This document shows positions 7,595-15,672 of a DNA stretch of 64,000 nucleotides, piece by piece; position 1 is the stretch's first letter; the number at the start of each line of letters is the position of its first letter. This stretch comes from HLUCCA09 sp039822045 (GTDB lineage Bacteria; Pseudomonadota; Alphaproteobacteria; Rhodobacterales; Rhodobacteraceae), in the NCBI GenBank assembly GCA_039822045.1, contig JBCBMY010000004.1, positions 282,520 to 346,519 of the forward strand. Direction: 5' to 3'. The notes beneath the pieces were generated by a model. The model searched no databases. It saw only the letters and a list, made by a program, of their open reading frames with translations, and had not been told where the DNA came from. Position numbers and translations under genes: made by a program.

Positions 7595-8293
7595 TCAGCC
7601 GCTCAGGGGGTAGCGGTGGAGCAGGCGAAAGCGCCCGTCCTGTCCCTCGCCGAAGAGGCAGATATCGTCGACGCGGAAGGGCTGGCCGGCGGCCTCCTCG
7701 AAGACCGGCGCGATCGCGGCGGCGGTGGCATCGCGGACGTCGGTCTCAAGCGGGCCGGTGAGGGTGATGTGGAAGCGGAACTCTTCCATGACGAAAGGGT
7801 ATCCCCAGCTGGCGAGAAGGGCGTCCTGCCGGGGGGTCAGCTCGCGCTCGCGACGGCGGGCGAGTTCGTCGTCGGTCGGGGGGGCGCGGAAGCTGTCGAG
7901 CGCTTCGACGCAGGTTGCGGCCAGCGCATTCAGCGCGGTGGTGTCGCCCTCGGGCACAAGGGCGAGGAACCGGCCGAGGGGGCGGACGCGCAGCGCATCG
8001 GTCCGGACCCGGTGGAGCCTGGGCGCAAGGGCCGAGAGGGTGGTGTGAAGGCCGTCGACCGTCCGGTCTTCGGCCAGAAAGAACGGCGGTTTCAGCGTGC
8101 CGTGGAGCCCGTATTTGCGCGGGCGCTCGGTGAGGGAGCGCTGCGGGGCGGGTAGAGCCGGCCAGCTGTTGGCTGGCCCGAGCGCGGCGCCGCGGCCGGC
8201 TTCGGCATCCCAGCCGAGCCACGCGGCACCGAGGCGCGCGAAGGGCCCCGGCGGGGGGGCGAAGTAGATTGCGTAGCGGGTAAAGCCGTCCAT
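7595..8293 (-). CDS. DUF1045 phosphonate-metabolism protein (2H phosphoesterase superfamily)
   Basis: A 232-residue protein with two His-x-Thr motifs: His64-Gly-Thr in YGLHGTLKPPF and His175-Ile-Thr in FRFHITLTG. These are the paired catalytic motifs of 2H phosphoesterases, which open cyclic phosphodiesters. DUF1045 proteins recur beside phnM and phnN. They may substitute for PhnP, which opens 5-phosphoribosyl 1,2-cyclic phosphate to the substrate of PhnN (inference). The ATG at 8293 is 80 bp from the divergent phnM start, so the pair may share a control region. Confidence 0.82.
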   Translation of the reverse strand: MDGFTRYAIYFAPPPGPFARLGAAWLGWDAEAGRGAALGPANSWPALPAPQRSLTERPRKYGLHGTLKPPFFLAEDRTVDGLHTTLSALAPRLHRVRTDALRVRPLGRFLALVPEGDTTALNALAATCVEALDSFRAPPTDDELARRRERELTPRQDALLASWGYPFVMEEFRFHITLTGPLETDVRDATAAAIAPVFEEAAGQPFRVDDICLFGEGQDGRFRLLHRYPLSG

Positions 8294-8373
8294 GGAGGTC
8301 TCCGTGATTCCGCGTTAGCACGGGCGCGGGCGGCAGGCGAGCCCGGGCGTGCGACGAGGCTAGGAGAGACCGA

Positions 8374-9513
8374 ATGACGGAGACGATCCTTGCGAATGCG
8401 GAGGTGGTGCTGCCGGCGGAGACGGTGCGGGGCACATTGGTGATCCGCGACGGCCGCGTGGCCGAGATCGATCCGGGCGCCGGCGTGCCGGCGGGCGGGG
8501 TGGATTGCGCGGGCGATTTGGTGATGCCGGGCCTTATCGAGCTGCATACCGACAATCTGGAGCGGCATATCGAGCCGCGACCGGGTGTGGACTGGCCCCA
8601 TGCCTCGGCCATCGTCGCCCATGACGGGGAACTTGCGGCCACCGGGATCACGACGGTGTTCGATGCGATGCGCGTGGGATCGATCCCCGAATCGAAGTCG
8701 CGCTACAATGCCTATGCCCGGTCGCTGGCCACCGAGCTGTTGTGGCTTCGGGCCGAGGGTGCGCTGCGGATCAGCCACTTCCTGCATCTCAGGGCCGAGA
8801 TCTGTTCCGAGACGCTGGTGGCCGAGCTGGCGGAGTTCGGCCCGGAGGATCGGGTGGGGCTTGTCAGCCTGATGGACCACACGCCGGGGCAGCGGCAGTT
8901 CCGCGATGTCACCCAGCTGAAGCGCTATGTGATGGGCAAGCGCGGGCTCGACGAGGCGGAGTTTGCCGAGCATGTGGAGACGCTGCGGGCTCTGCGCGAC
9001 AGGCACGGCGACGCGCACGAGCGCATAGCGGTGGCCGAGGCGGGACGGCTCGGCGCGCAGTTGGCCAGCCACGACGACACGACCGCTGAGCATGTTGCGC
9101 TGTCGGCCGACCACGGCGTGGCGCTGGCGGAGTTTCCGACCACGCGGGAGGCGGCCGGGGCGTGCCGGGACAAGGGAATTGCGGTGATGATGGGCGCGCC
9201 GAACCTGATCCGGGGCGGCAGCCATTCCGGCAACGTGGCGGCAGGCGAGCTGGCCGAGGCCGGCCTTTTGGACATTCTGAGTTCGGACTACGTGCCGTCG
9301 GCGCTTTTGACGGGGGCGCTGATGCTCGGCGACCTGTGGGGCGATGTGGCGCGCGGCGTGGCCACCGTGACGGCGGCGCCGGCGGCGGCCGTGGGGCTGG
9401 AGGATCGCGGACGGTTGGAGACGGGCGCGCGGGCCGATGTGATCCGGGTGCACCGGATCGGGGGCGCCGGGGCCGTGCGGGGCGTCTGGTCGGCCGGACG
9501 GCGCGTCGCCTGA
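8374..9513 (+). CDS. phnM: Alpha-D-ribose 1-methylphosphonate 5-triphosphate diphosphatase PhnM
   Basis: A 379-residue amidohydrolase with the canonical PhnM series: VMPGLIELHTDNLERHIEPR, FLHLRAEICSE, SLMDHTPGQRQF, ASHDDTTAEH, EFPTTREAA, MGAPNLIRGGSHSGN and SDYVPSAL. These carry the metal-binding and substrate residues of the family. The start has GGAGAG upstream (8361-8366). It acts after carbon-phosphorus lyase assembly of the triphosphate. The core lyase genes phnGHIJKL are not in this window, so they must lie elsewhere if the pathway is complete. Confidence 0.92.
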   Translation: MTETILANAEVVLPAETVRGTLVIRDGRVAEIDPGAGVPAGGVDCAGDLVMPGLIELHTDNLERHIEPRPGVDWPHASAIVAHDGELAATGITTVFDAMRVGSIPESKSRYNAYARSLATELLWLRAEGALRISHFLHLRAEICSETLVAELAEFGPEDRVGLVSLMDHTPGQRQFRDVTQLKRYVMGKRGLDEAEFAEHVETLRALRDRHGDAHERIAVAEAGRLGAQLASHDDTTAEHVALSADHGVALAEFPTTREAAGACRDKGIAVMMGAPNLIRGGSHSGNVAAGELAEAGLLDILSSDYVPSALLTGALMLGDLWGDVARGVATVTAAPAAAVGLEDRGRLETGARADVIRVHRIGGAGAVRGVWSAGRRVA

Positions 9514-9553
9514 CGCCGGGTCCTAGCGGCCGGGCATTCGCCCCGTGGTCCGG

Positions 9554-9579
9554 CCGCCGCGCAGGGTGACGCGCGGCGG
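9554..9579. terminator. GC-rich hairpin between convergent genes
   Basis: A perfect 9-bp stem (9554-9562 with 9571-9579) around an 8-base loop lies between the stop of phnM and the stop of the minus-strand exported protein. Its position between converging genes suggests a bidirectional terminator. There is no strong T run on either side beyond a short TTT on the plus strand. Confidence 0.55.
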
Positions 9580-9594
9580 ACGTTTCACCGAAGC

Positions 9595-10035
9595 TTAGAG
9601 GCCGAAATCGACCTCGGCGCGGGTCGAGGTCGACAGGGTGCCGAGGCAATCGGGCGAGCTGCCATCGGCGGCCGCGCACTCGGTGACCGCGTTGACGAGC
9701 ACGCGCGAGATCTCGGTGCAGGCCATTTCGTTCAGGTCGTACTGCATGACTTTGGTCTTGCCCTCGGGCAGTTCGCCGAAGCGGAACACCAGGGTCCGGT
9801 CGACGGCGCCGTCGGCGTCAAAAATCGCGAAATCGTAGGAGGCCGAGTCGAGCGCGGTGCCGGTCTCGTTCTTAACCACGAACGCGAGGCGGCAGCCCGT
9901 GTCCACATCGCGAAGGGAATTCAGTTCCATCGAGATGCCAGCGCCGGGGCCTTCGTGCGAGGCGGCGATGGCGAGCGTTGGCGCGGCCGCTGCAGCGGCT
10001 GCAAGCGCGAACGCGGTCAGGGTCTTTCGGATCAC
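9595..10035 (-). CDS. Exported protein of unknown function
   Basis: A 146-residue protein from GTG 10035, preceded by GGGGGAGG. The N-terminus (IRKTLTAFALAAAAAAAP, then TLAIAASHEG) is a clear Sec signal peptide. The mature part (ISMELNSLRDVDTGCRLAFVV, FAIFDADGAVDRTLVFRFGELPEGKTKVMQYDL) contains four cysteines likely to form disulfides in the periplasm. It looks like a small beta-rich periplasmic domain. I do not recognise a named family, and the neighbours give no functional hint. Confidence 0.7.
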   Translation of the reverse strand: MIRKTLTAFALAAAAAAAPTLAIAASHEGPGAGISMELNSLRDVDTGCRLAFVVKNETGTALDSASYDFAIFDADGAVDRTLVFRFGELPEGKTKVMQYDLNEMACTEISRVLVNAVTECAAADGSSPDCLGTLSTSTRAEVDFGL

Positions 10036-10126
10036 GGGTTTGGCCTCCCCCAATTGTATCATCCCGGTGAGAGCTAGCATGGGCCGCGCGGGCCGCAAAG
10101 CCCCAGCTGCGGACCGGGGCACGAGC

Positions 10127-11098
10127 TTATTTGGCAGCGTGGCAGGCAAGCCAGGCGCGGGCGAGGGCATGGTTGCGGCCGCGTTCGGTCAGCAGGGTCT
10201 GGGGCCGGCAGAGGCGTCGGCCGATCTCGACGCCGGTAAAGAAATCGAGCACGGCGGGCGGCTCGGAGCGCAATACGCCCGAGGCCGCCAGGGCGGCGCG
10301 GTCGGCCTCGGCGATGGCGCCGGGCGGGGGCGCGCTGGACCCAGGGAGGCGGCGCGTGGGCCGCGCCCCCGTGAGCTGGACGAGGAAGCGCGCGGCGTCC
10401 TTGGAGAGTGGCCACCAGGCCTCGGACGCGGTGTCGATCCCGGTCATGACCGTGCCGTCCCACATCAGGTTGCGGGCGGTCAGGTCGCCGTGCACGATCG
10501 CCTGGGTGATCTGGCTGCCCCGGATCGTATCGGCCATGCTGGCGAGCGCCTTGGCGATGGCCAGGGCAGCGGTGCGGTCGACGGTGCGGGGGGCGCTGGC
10601 GGCCAGCGTGCGTTGGAGCTCGGCCCAGTAGAACGGCCCGATCGAGGTGCGCCGGCGCCGCGCGGCCGTGTAGAGGGCGAGCCAGGCGCCGACCTGTTCG
10701 ATCGCGCGGGCGCGCCGGGCGGTCGAGGCGCCGCGCAGGGCGTCGGACAGGCGCCGGCCCTTGGCACGCTCGGTGACGCCGATCCCGGCCTCGGGAATGT
10801 GGAGCACCGGGCGGGGCAGACGGAGCGGGCCTTCGGCCATTGCCGGGTAGAGCGCGGCGAGGTTCCCGGCCTCGAGACGGATCGCATCGGCGGCCTTGTC
10901 GGTCACGTCGATCTTCACCACGACGGGGGCGCCGCCGTAGGATGCGGCGAAGATCCCGCTCTTCGGCCCCTGCGCAAGGCTGGGGCCGATTCGGAGCGCG
11001 GCGAGCTCGGCATGGGCGGCGGCTGCGGCGACGATGGCCGACCGGCGGCGACGGGCGAGAAGGGGCCGGGCGAGCGCGTGGTACAGCGGGGTGTGCAT
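10127..11098 (-). CDS. Aminoglycoside-phosphotransferase/protein-kinase-like enzyme
   Basis: A 323-residue protein from ATG 11098. It shows a kinase-like lysine segment (GAPVVVKIDVTDKAADAIRLE), the catalytic loop IVHGDLTARNLMWDG (HGDxxxxN) and a metal-binding GIDT segment shortly after. This is the APH/choline-kinase superfamily pattern. The substrate is unknown, since relatives phosphorylate sugars, amino acids, proteins or antibiotics. A reading extended to 11410 is only the shadow of the opposite-strand cytochrome gene. It is divergent from that gene with about 100 bp between them. Confidence 0.7.
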   Translation of the reverse strand: MHTPLYHALARPLLARRRRSAIVAAAAAHAELAALRIGPSLAQGPKSGIFAASYGGAPVVVKIDVTDKAADAIRLEAGNLAALYPAMAEGPLRLPRPVLHIPEAGIGVTERAKGRRLSDALRGASTARRARAIEQVGAWLALYTAARRRRTSIGPFYWAELQRTLAASAPRTVDRTAALAIAKALASMADTIRGSQITQAIVHGDLTARNLMWDGTVMTGIDTASEAWWPLSKDAARFLVQLTGARPTRRLPGSSAPPPGAIAEADRAALAASGVLRSEPPAVLDFFTGVEIGRRLCRPQTLLTERGRNHALARAWLACHAAK

Positions 11099-11196
11099 GG
11101 CGGCGGGCTCGGCCTCGTGTCGGTCGCGGCAGGGGCAAAAGATGACGCGGCTGGCAGAGTCGGACGGGCGCGCGCCATTGGCAACAGGAGGACGGC

Positions 11197-11619
11197 ATGC
11201 GAGCAGCGATGTTGGGATTGAGTGTGGCGTTCGGGCTGGGCGGCGAGGCCGGGGCGCAGGAGCCCGGGGTGCGCGGTGGCGACGCGGAGGAAGGAGGCCG
11301 GCTCTTCGCGCTGTACTGCGCGACATGTCACGGCGCGGCGGCGGATGGGGCGGGCCGGTCGGCCGGGATCCTGTCGGGCGCGCCGGCGGATCTGACGGGC
11401 CTTTCGGCACGGAATGGCGGGCGCTTCCCCGTGGCCGAAACGGTGGCGCGGATCGACGGGCGGGCGGGCCTTGAGGCCCATGGTGGCGCGATGCCCGTCT
11501 ATGGCCGCTTTTTCAGCGGTGCCCCAGTGGAGATTGACGATCCCAGAGGCGCGGCGGTGTCTGCTGCGGCCGAGATCGCCGACATCGTGGCGTGGCTGGA
11601 GACCCAGCAGCGCGAGTGA
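11197..11619 (+). CDS. Small periplasmic c-type cytochrome
   Basis: A 140-residue protein with a short signal peptide (MRAAMLGLSVAFGLGGEAGAQ) and a single haem-binding motif CATCH in LFALYCATCHG. A plausible axial methionine lies in GGAMPVYG, and the C-terminal helix is ADIVAWLETQQRE. It belongs to the cytochrome c class I / cytochrome_CBB3 type. AGGAGG lies 5 bases before the ATG. A role as a soluble electron carrier is likely, but its partner oxidase or dehydrogenase is not visible here. Confidence 0.88.
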   Translation: MRAAMLGLSVAFGLGGEAGAQEPGVRGGDAEEGGRLFALYCATCHGAAADGAGRSAGILSGAPADLTGLSARNGGRFPVAETVARIDGRAGLEAHGGAMPVYGRFFSGAPVEIDDPRGAAVSAAAEIADIVAWLETQQRE

Positions 11620-11640
11620 TCCGCCGCTGCGCCCGGAGCC

Positions 11641-11904
11641 TTAGGTTGTGGTTTCCGTGAGCTGCGCGGCGGCGTTGGCCTTGAGGCGGCGTACGGTATC
11701 GGGATGGGCGGCCTCCCACGCCTTGAAGCGGCGATAGGCTTCGCGCTCGGCGGCGGGGCCCGACGCGCCGGGGTCGCGGAACTCTGCCTTCACGTCGGCA
11801 TAGTAGGTGGCGCAGGTGGCCACCTCCGACCGGGTGAGGAGGCGCTGGGATGCGGTGGCGTCACAGAGATAATAGGCTGTGAGCAGGGCGAAGAAGGTGG
11901 TCAT
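11641..11904 (-). CDS. Small protein, paralogue of the gene at 12299
   Basis: An 87-residue protein starting MTTFFALLTAYYLCDA, with AAGGAG 8 nt before the ATG. The C-terminal half carries YRRFKAWEAAHPDTVRRLKA, which matches YQRFRRWEATNPDIAALLRR in the protein at 12299-12583. The N-terminus is hydrophobic and might be a short signal or membrane anchor. The family is unknown to me. Confidence 0.65.
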   Translation of the reverse strand: MTTFFALLTAYYLCDATASQRLLTRSEVATCATYYADVKAEFRDPGASGPAAEREAYRRFKAWEAAHPDTVRRLKANAAAQLTETTT

Positions 11905-12298
11905 GTCGGTCTCCTTTCTGAACTTCGGTCAAGGCGGATCCGCCAAGGTGCATTGGGCGCGCGGGCCCGGGCGGATTTACCTTCCCGGAACGGGACACTG
12001 CAGGCCGAGCGTTCCCCGACACGCTACGCAGCGTCACGCTGCAATGCAGCAAGGACGGGATTTTCAACGGCGGAGTATCGCCGCCCGCCTGAATTTCACG
12101 CGTAGAACCGGCGGATGTGAGCGGGTCGCAAGCGGGGCCGGTTCAGATTTCGGGCGCGCGAGCCCGAGATCGAGGCGTGTCCGCCCCTCGGTGTGACGTG
12201 TGCCTGGAGTGAAATGCGACTAGGGCGAGATGCGACTGGGCCGAAATGCAACTGGGCGGGGCGCAACTGGGGCCCGGGCTGGGGCGCCGTGGGCCGGG
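11905..12298. other. Gene-poor spacer between two paralogous small genes
   Basis: About 390 bp without a supported gene. It should hold the promoter of the 11641-11904 gene, but no clear promoter elements stand out. The part next to the 12299 gene contains a degenerate tandem repeat (see 12212-12273). Short frames here have no ribosome site or recognisable product. Confidence 0.5.
12212..12273. repeat. Four-copy degenerate 15-16 bp tandem repeat
   Basis: Four consecutive units follow GAAATGCGACTAGGGC: the second starts GAGATGCGACTGGG, the third GAAATGCAACTGGG and the fourth GGGGCGCAACTGGGG. The array lies immediately 3' of the small gene at 12299, which is on the minus strand. Its function is unknown; it may be simple-sequence expansion. 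Confidence 0.6.
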
Positions 12299-12583
12299 TC
12301 AGCCGAGGGCGGCGGCCCGGGCTTTGCGGCGCAGCAGCGCGGCAATGTCGGGGTTCGTTGCTTCCCACCGGCGGAATCGCTGATAGCCGAGGCGGAGCCG
12401 CGCGGCGCGCGCCTCTTGGCTGAGCTCTTTCCACCCGTCACGCTCGCGCACCGTCAGGAAGGTTCGGGACACCTGGTCGAGCGCATCTGAGGAGACATCC
12501 GCTCGCTCGGCAACCAGGGCGCCCGTCACGTCGGCCTCGGCCCGCATCCGGTAAAGCGAGAGGATTGCGTAAAAATCGGGCAT
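12299..12583 (-). CDS. Small protein, paralogue of the gene at 11641
   Basis: A 94-residue protein from ATG 12583 with GGAGG 7 nt upstream. It begins MPDFYAILSLYRMRAEADV and ends with a basic helix after YQRFRRWEATNPDIAALL. The WExxNPD-type signature and layout are shared with the 87-residue protein at 11641, indicating duplication and divergence. No family name is recognised. Readings reaching 12703 lack a better start. Confidence 0.62.
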   Translation of the reverse strand: MPDFYAILSLYRMRAEADVTGALVAERADVSSDALDQVSRTFLTVRERDGWKELSQEARAARLRLGYQRFRRWEATNPDIAALLRRKARAAALG

Positions 12584-12901
12584 AGCGAAGCCTCCGGCAA
12601 CCGAAATAACCCCCGCGATGCGGGACTGGATCGTGTGGAGAGCGTGGCCGTGCGGGATGAGCCGACTGGCCGCGCTCCTCCCGATTAACGTCCACGATAC
12701 CATTCGGGTTCTAACGAACCGTGAATTTTCCCGTGGAACTGTGCCGACGGTGCCACGCGCCGCTGATATCGCAGGTCGTGCTCAGCCCGTGGGCGCTCTG
12801 ACAAGCGATGGCCGCGCCTGGAGGAGGATCCGGTCGTCGGCCGGCAAGCGCTCCGTGGCGGAGGCCTGCTCATCCTGCCCGTCAGTCCGCGGGGATGGCC
12901 T
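12584..12901. other. Intergenic stretch, no gene seen
   Basis: About 320 bp between the small minus-strand gene and the stop of the cold-shock gene. The sequence is somewhat less GC-rich around 12680-12740. I see no reading frame with a convincing start, no strong hairpin and no RNA gene. It must contain the promoter of the 12299-12583 gene. Confidence 0.4.
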
Positions 12902-13108
12902 TTAGAGCGCCTTGAGTTCGGTGGCGGACATCCGCCCGTCGCGCCCTTCGCGGAGCTCGTACTCGATCTTCATATTGTCGGCCAGACCCGTCATCCCGGC
13001 GCGCTCGACGGCCGAGATGTGGACGAAAATGTCCTTGCCGCCTTCGTCGGGCGCGATGAAGCCGTAGCCCTTCGTGGTGTTAAACCATTTCACGGTGCCG
13101 GTGGGCAT
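12902..13108 (-). CDS. cspA: CspA-family cold-shock protein
   Basis: A 68-residue single cold-shock domain starting MPTGTVKWFNTTKGYGFIAP and containing the second RNA-binding motif DIFVHISAVERAG. These are the RNP1 and RNP2 nucleic-acid-binding strands. AAAGGAG lies 10 nt before the ATG at 13108. Such proteins bind single-stranded RNA as chaperones, and many are expressed constitutively. The 150-bp upstream gap to the DoxX gene may carry its own promoter and leader. Confidence 0.95.
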   Translation of the reverse strand: MPTGTVKWFNTTKGYGFIAPDEGGKDIFVHISAVERAGMTGLADNMKIEYELREGRDGRMSATELKAL

Positions 13109-13259
13109 GTCCCGTGTCTCCTTTGGTCGTCGTCGTCTGGACCGTGTCGCCACGGGGCTCAATGACCGCAGCCCTTCTGGTGCGACCCCGGGCGCCTTCG
13201 GTCACCTTAAGCGAAGTGGCACTGAGCAAAGAAAAAGCAAGACCGCGGGGCCTTGTTTT

Positions 13260-13820
13260 TCAGGCCGGCTGCGTGGGTGCCAAACGATTACGCGCTGCTG
13301 AAACGAGTGCATCGACAGAGATCGGCCCTGCACCGCGCAAGATGAGCACCAACATCAGGAACACCCAGAGCGTGCGCTGATCGACGATGGCGGCGGAGGC
13401 GACATTGTCGAACCAGCCGCCGATATCGGCACCCGCTAGGCCGTGGCCGTAGATGTCGGTGAGGCTCTGAACGAGGATGAAGCCGATCATGCCAAGCGCG
13501 GCGAGGCGGGTGAAGATGCCCACCACGATGGCAAGCGGCAGAGCGAACTCGGCCCAGGTTCCAAACACCATCACGACCTTCTGGAAGAAGCTGGCCTGGG
13601 TGAGGTCGTAGAGCACCTCTTCGGCGGCGCGGGGGAACATCTGGCCAAAGGCGCCGGCGGTGGGCGTGAAGAGGCCGTCGAGCTTAAGCGTGGCCGAGTT
13701 CCAGAAATAGAAGAAGAAGACCGCCAGGAAGACGAGCCGCGCCAGGGTTGGAATGGCCCACGGAGAGGCGGCGTCGAGGCGGGCGGTCAGGGCGTCGTAG
13801 CGGCCAAGAAGCGACGTCAT
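13260..13820 (-). CDS. DoxX-family membrane protein of the bufferin operon
   Basis: A 186-residue protein with about four membrane segments: LARLVFLAVFFFYFW, VVMVFGTWAEFALPLAIVVGI, LGMIGFILVQSLTDIYGHG and LWVFLMLVLILRGAG. This is the DoxX fold. Its ATG overlaps the bufC stop (ATGA at 13817-13820). DoxX proteins often accompany DUF2282/DUF692/DUF2063 genes. They may handle redox or membrane steps of metal defence, but their exact role in bufferin operons is not settled. Confidence 0.88.
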   Translation of the reverse strand: MTSLLGRYDALTARLDAASPWAIPTLARLVFLAVFFFYFWNSATLKLDGLFTPTAGAFGQMFPRAAEEVLYDLTQASFFQKVVMVFGTWAEFALPLAIVVGIFTRLAALGMIGFILVQSLTDIYGHGLAGADIGGWFDNVASAAIVDQRTLWVFLMLVLILRGAGPISVDALVSAARNRLAPTQPA

Positions 13821-14563
13821 GGGGCAGGTTCCTTCGTGAGTGCAGTGATGGCGCGGCCCTCGAGGAGGGCGGAGAGTGGGCCGGACGGGTCGAGATTGGG
13901 TGCGCGCGCGGCCGCGGTGCCGAGCGTCTCGCCGGCGGCAAGGGCGGCGAGGAAGGCATACGCCTCGGGCGAGAGCGCGGTGATCTGCGGATCGAAGCCG
14001 GGCCGCGTGACGAGCGCTGCTTCGGCCTGGGCCTCAGGCTTGGCGCCGCCCTCCATGTTGTAGCGCCAGATCGACACGATGGGCCAGGGCGAGGCCACAA
14101 GGCACACCGATGGCGCCAGGCGGAAGCGCAGGGCGTCGAGCTCGTCGAGCGGGACTGCCGCCAGAGTTTGGGGATCGATCGGTTCGGCATCGGCGGCATG
14201 ATAGCTTTCCCGCAGCGCCAATTCGAGGCGCGCGACATCGGCGAGATAGCCGAAGCGGGCGAGCGGGGCGAAGCCCGTCAGGAACGCCGGCAGATCCTCG
14301 CCCATCTGCATCATCAGCGGCGAGCGGGGCGGGTGGGCACGGCTGTAGGCAACGGCAAGGGTGCGGAAGTTCTGTGCGCCGATGAGCTTGCTGATGGCGG
14401 GGAAGCCGGTGCCGAGCGCATCGGCAAGCGAGGCCACGACATTGTTGCGGTAGACGTCGAAGCGGCGGCCGGCCGGTTGTCCGTCGGGGCCGGTCAGCCC
14501 GGCGGGGACGGCCGCCGCGGGATCGAGGAGCGCGGCGCGGAACTGAGATTGCGTGACTGCCAC
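13817..14563 (-). CDS. bufC: BufC-like DUF2063 protein, partner of the MNIO enzyme
   Basis: A 248-residue DUF2063 (HvfC) family protein. The hallmark N-terminus is QSQFRAALLDP, and RRFDVYRNNVVASLADALGTGFPAI is the best conserved segment. The C-terminal half resembles a RiPP recognition-element-like domain, which would present the precursor peptide to the modifying enzyme. The start is GTG 14563 with GAGG upstream, 7 nt after the bufB stop. The stop overlaps the DoxX start. It sits in the canonical order bufA-bufB-bufC-DoxX. Confidence 0.88.
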   Translation of the reverse strand: MAVTQSQFRAALLDPAAAVPAGLTGPDGQPAGRRFDVYRNNVVASLADALGTGFPAISKLIGAQNFRTLAVAYSRAHPPRSPLMMQMGEDLPAFLTGFAPLARFGYLADVARLELALRESYHAADAEPIDPQTLAAVPLDELDALRFRLAPSVCLVASPWPIVSIWRYNMEGGAKPEAQAEAALVTRPGFDPQITALSPEAYAFLAALAAGETLGTAAARAPNLDPSGPLSALLEGRAITALTKEPAP

Positions 14564-14570
14564 GACCGCC

Positions 14571-15422
14571 TCACGCGACGCTTTGAAGAACCCGCTCTGC
14601 GCGGGCGGCCTCGGCGGACAGGACCGGCCAGGGGGGCACGTCGGTGTCCCACTCGATGAGGGTCGGGCGCGGACCGGACCGGGCGATCACCTCGCCATAG
14701 AGGGTCCAGACCGGGTCGACCACGGGGGCGCCGTGGCTGTCGATCAGGAGAGGCGCACCATGCTCGTCTTCCTGGGCGTCGTGGCCGCCGAGATGGATCT
14801 CGCCCACGGCGTCGAGCGGGAAGTCGGCAAGGTAGCCGCGCGCGTCGGTCTGCTGGTTGGTGGCGGAGACGAAGACGTTGTTGACGTCGAGCAGAAGGCC
14901 ACAGCCGGTGCGGCCGGCGATCTCGCGCAGAAACTCGGTTTCGGCCATCTCGGACTCGGCGAAGGCGAGATAGTTCGACGGATTCTCAAGGAGCATGCGT
15001 CGGCCGACAATGTCCTGCACCTGGTCGATGTGAGCGGCGACACGGGTCAGCGTGGCCTCGGTGTAGGGCAGGGGCAGGAGATCGTTCAGAAAGTCGGTGT
15101 CGTGGGTGGACCATGCGAGATGCTCGGAAAAGCTTGCCGGCTGCACCCAGTCGACGAGATGTTTGAGGCGCGAAAGGTGATCGGTGTCGAGCGGACCTTC
15201 GCCGCCGATCGAGAGGCCCACACCGTGGACCGAAATCGGAAAGCGCTCGGCCAGCGCGCGGAGCTGCGCGATCGGGCGGCCACCCGCGCCCATATAGTTC
15301 TCGGCGTGGATTTCGAGCCAGCGCACCGGCCCGGGATCCGCCATCACGGCCTCGAAATGCGTCGCCTTGAAGCCGACGCCGGGGGCGGGGGGCAGATCTG
15401 TGCGGGGGGTCAGGTCGAGCAT
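14571..15422 (-). CDS. bufB: BufB, multinuclear iron-dependent oxidase (MNIO, DUF692)
   Basis: A 283-residue DUF692 protein (TIM-barrel fold) from ATG 15422, preceded by AAAGGACG. The family's metal-ligand motifs are visible in order: EIHAENYMG, SVHGVGLSIGG, FSEHLAWS, LLENPSNY, LLDVNNVFVSA, GEIHLGGHD and LIEWDTDVP. MNIOs use a cluster of two or three iron ions and oxygen to rebuild cysteines of a peptide. In bufferins they form 5-thiooxazoles that bind copper. A reading extended to 15938 would pass through the tandem-repeat spacer and is rejected. Confidence 0.92.
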   Translation of the reverse strand: MLDLTPRTDLPPAPGVGFKATHFEAVMADPGPVRWLEIHAENYMGAGGRPIAQLRALAERFPISVHGVGLSIGGEGPLDTDHLSRLKHLVDWVQPASFSEHLAWSTHDTDFLNDLLPLPYTEATLTRVAAHIDQVQDIVGRRMLLENPSNYLAFAESEMAETEFLREIAGRTGCGLLLDVNNVFVSATNQQTDARGYLADFPLDAVGEIHLGGHDAQEDEHGAPLLIDSHGAPVVDPVWTLYGEVIARSGPRPTLIEWDTDVPPWPVLSAEAARAERVLQSVA

Positions 15423-15440
15423 GGGATCTCGTCCTTTCGC

Positions 15441-15536
15441 GTGGTCTTGGGGTCGGGTGGTCTTGGGGTCGGGTGGTCTTGGGGTCGGGTGGTCTCGGGG
15501 TCGGGTGGTCTTCGGGGCGGGTGGTCTCGGGGTCGG
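15441..15536. repeat. Six-copy 16-bp tandem repeat in the bufA-bufB spacer
   Basis: Six perfectly phased 16-bp units of GTGGTCTTGGGGTCGG, with 1-3 base variants in copies 4-6, occupy most of the 250-bp spacer between the bufA stop and the bufB start. On the transcribed strand the unit is rich in C and purines. It may tune the bufA:bufB expression ratio through mRNA structure or copy-number variation (inference). There are no unique spacers, so this is not a CRISPR array. Confidence 0.85.
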
Positions 15537-15672
15537 GCGGCCGTGGTGTTGGGCCTGTCGGCGTGCCGCGGCACTCGGGATCGCGGCGCGAGGCGTTGGC
15601 AGCGCGGGGCGGAGGAATGCACCTGCCCCGCAGGCGCGCCCGGTCGCAGACCAGACGCGCGGGATCGTCCGA

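Noticed and set aside
15441..15536. Possible CRISPR array
   Set aside because: The repeats are contiguous 16-bp units without unique spacers and no cas genes are present.
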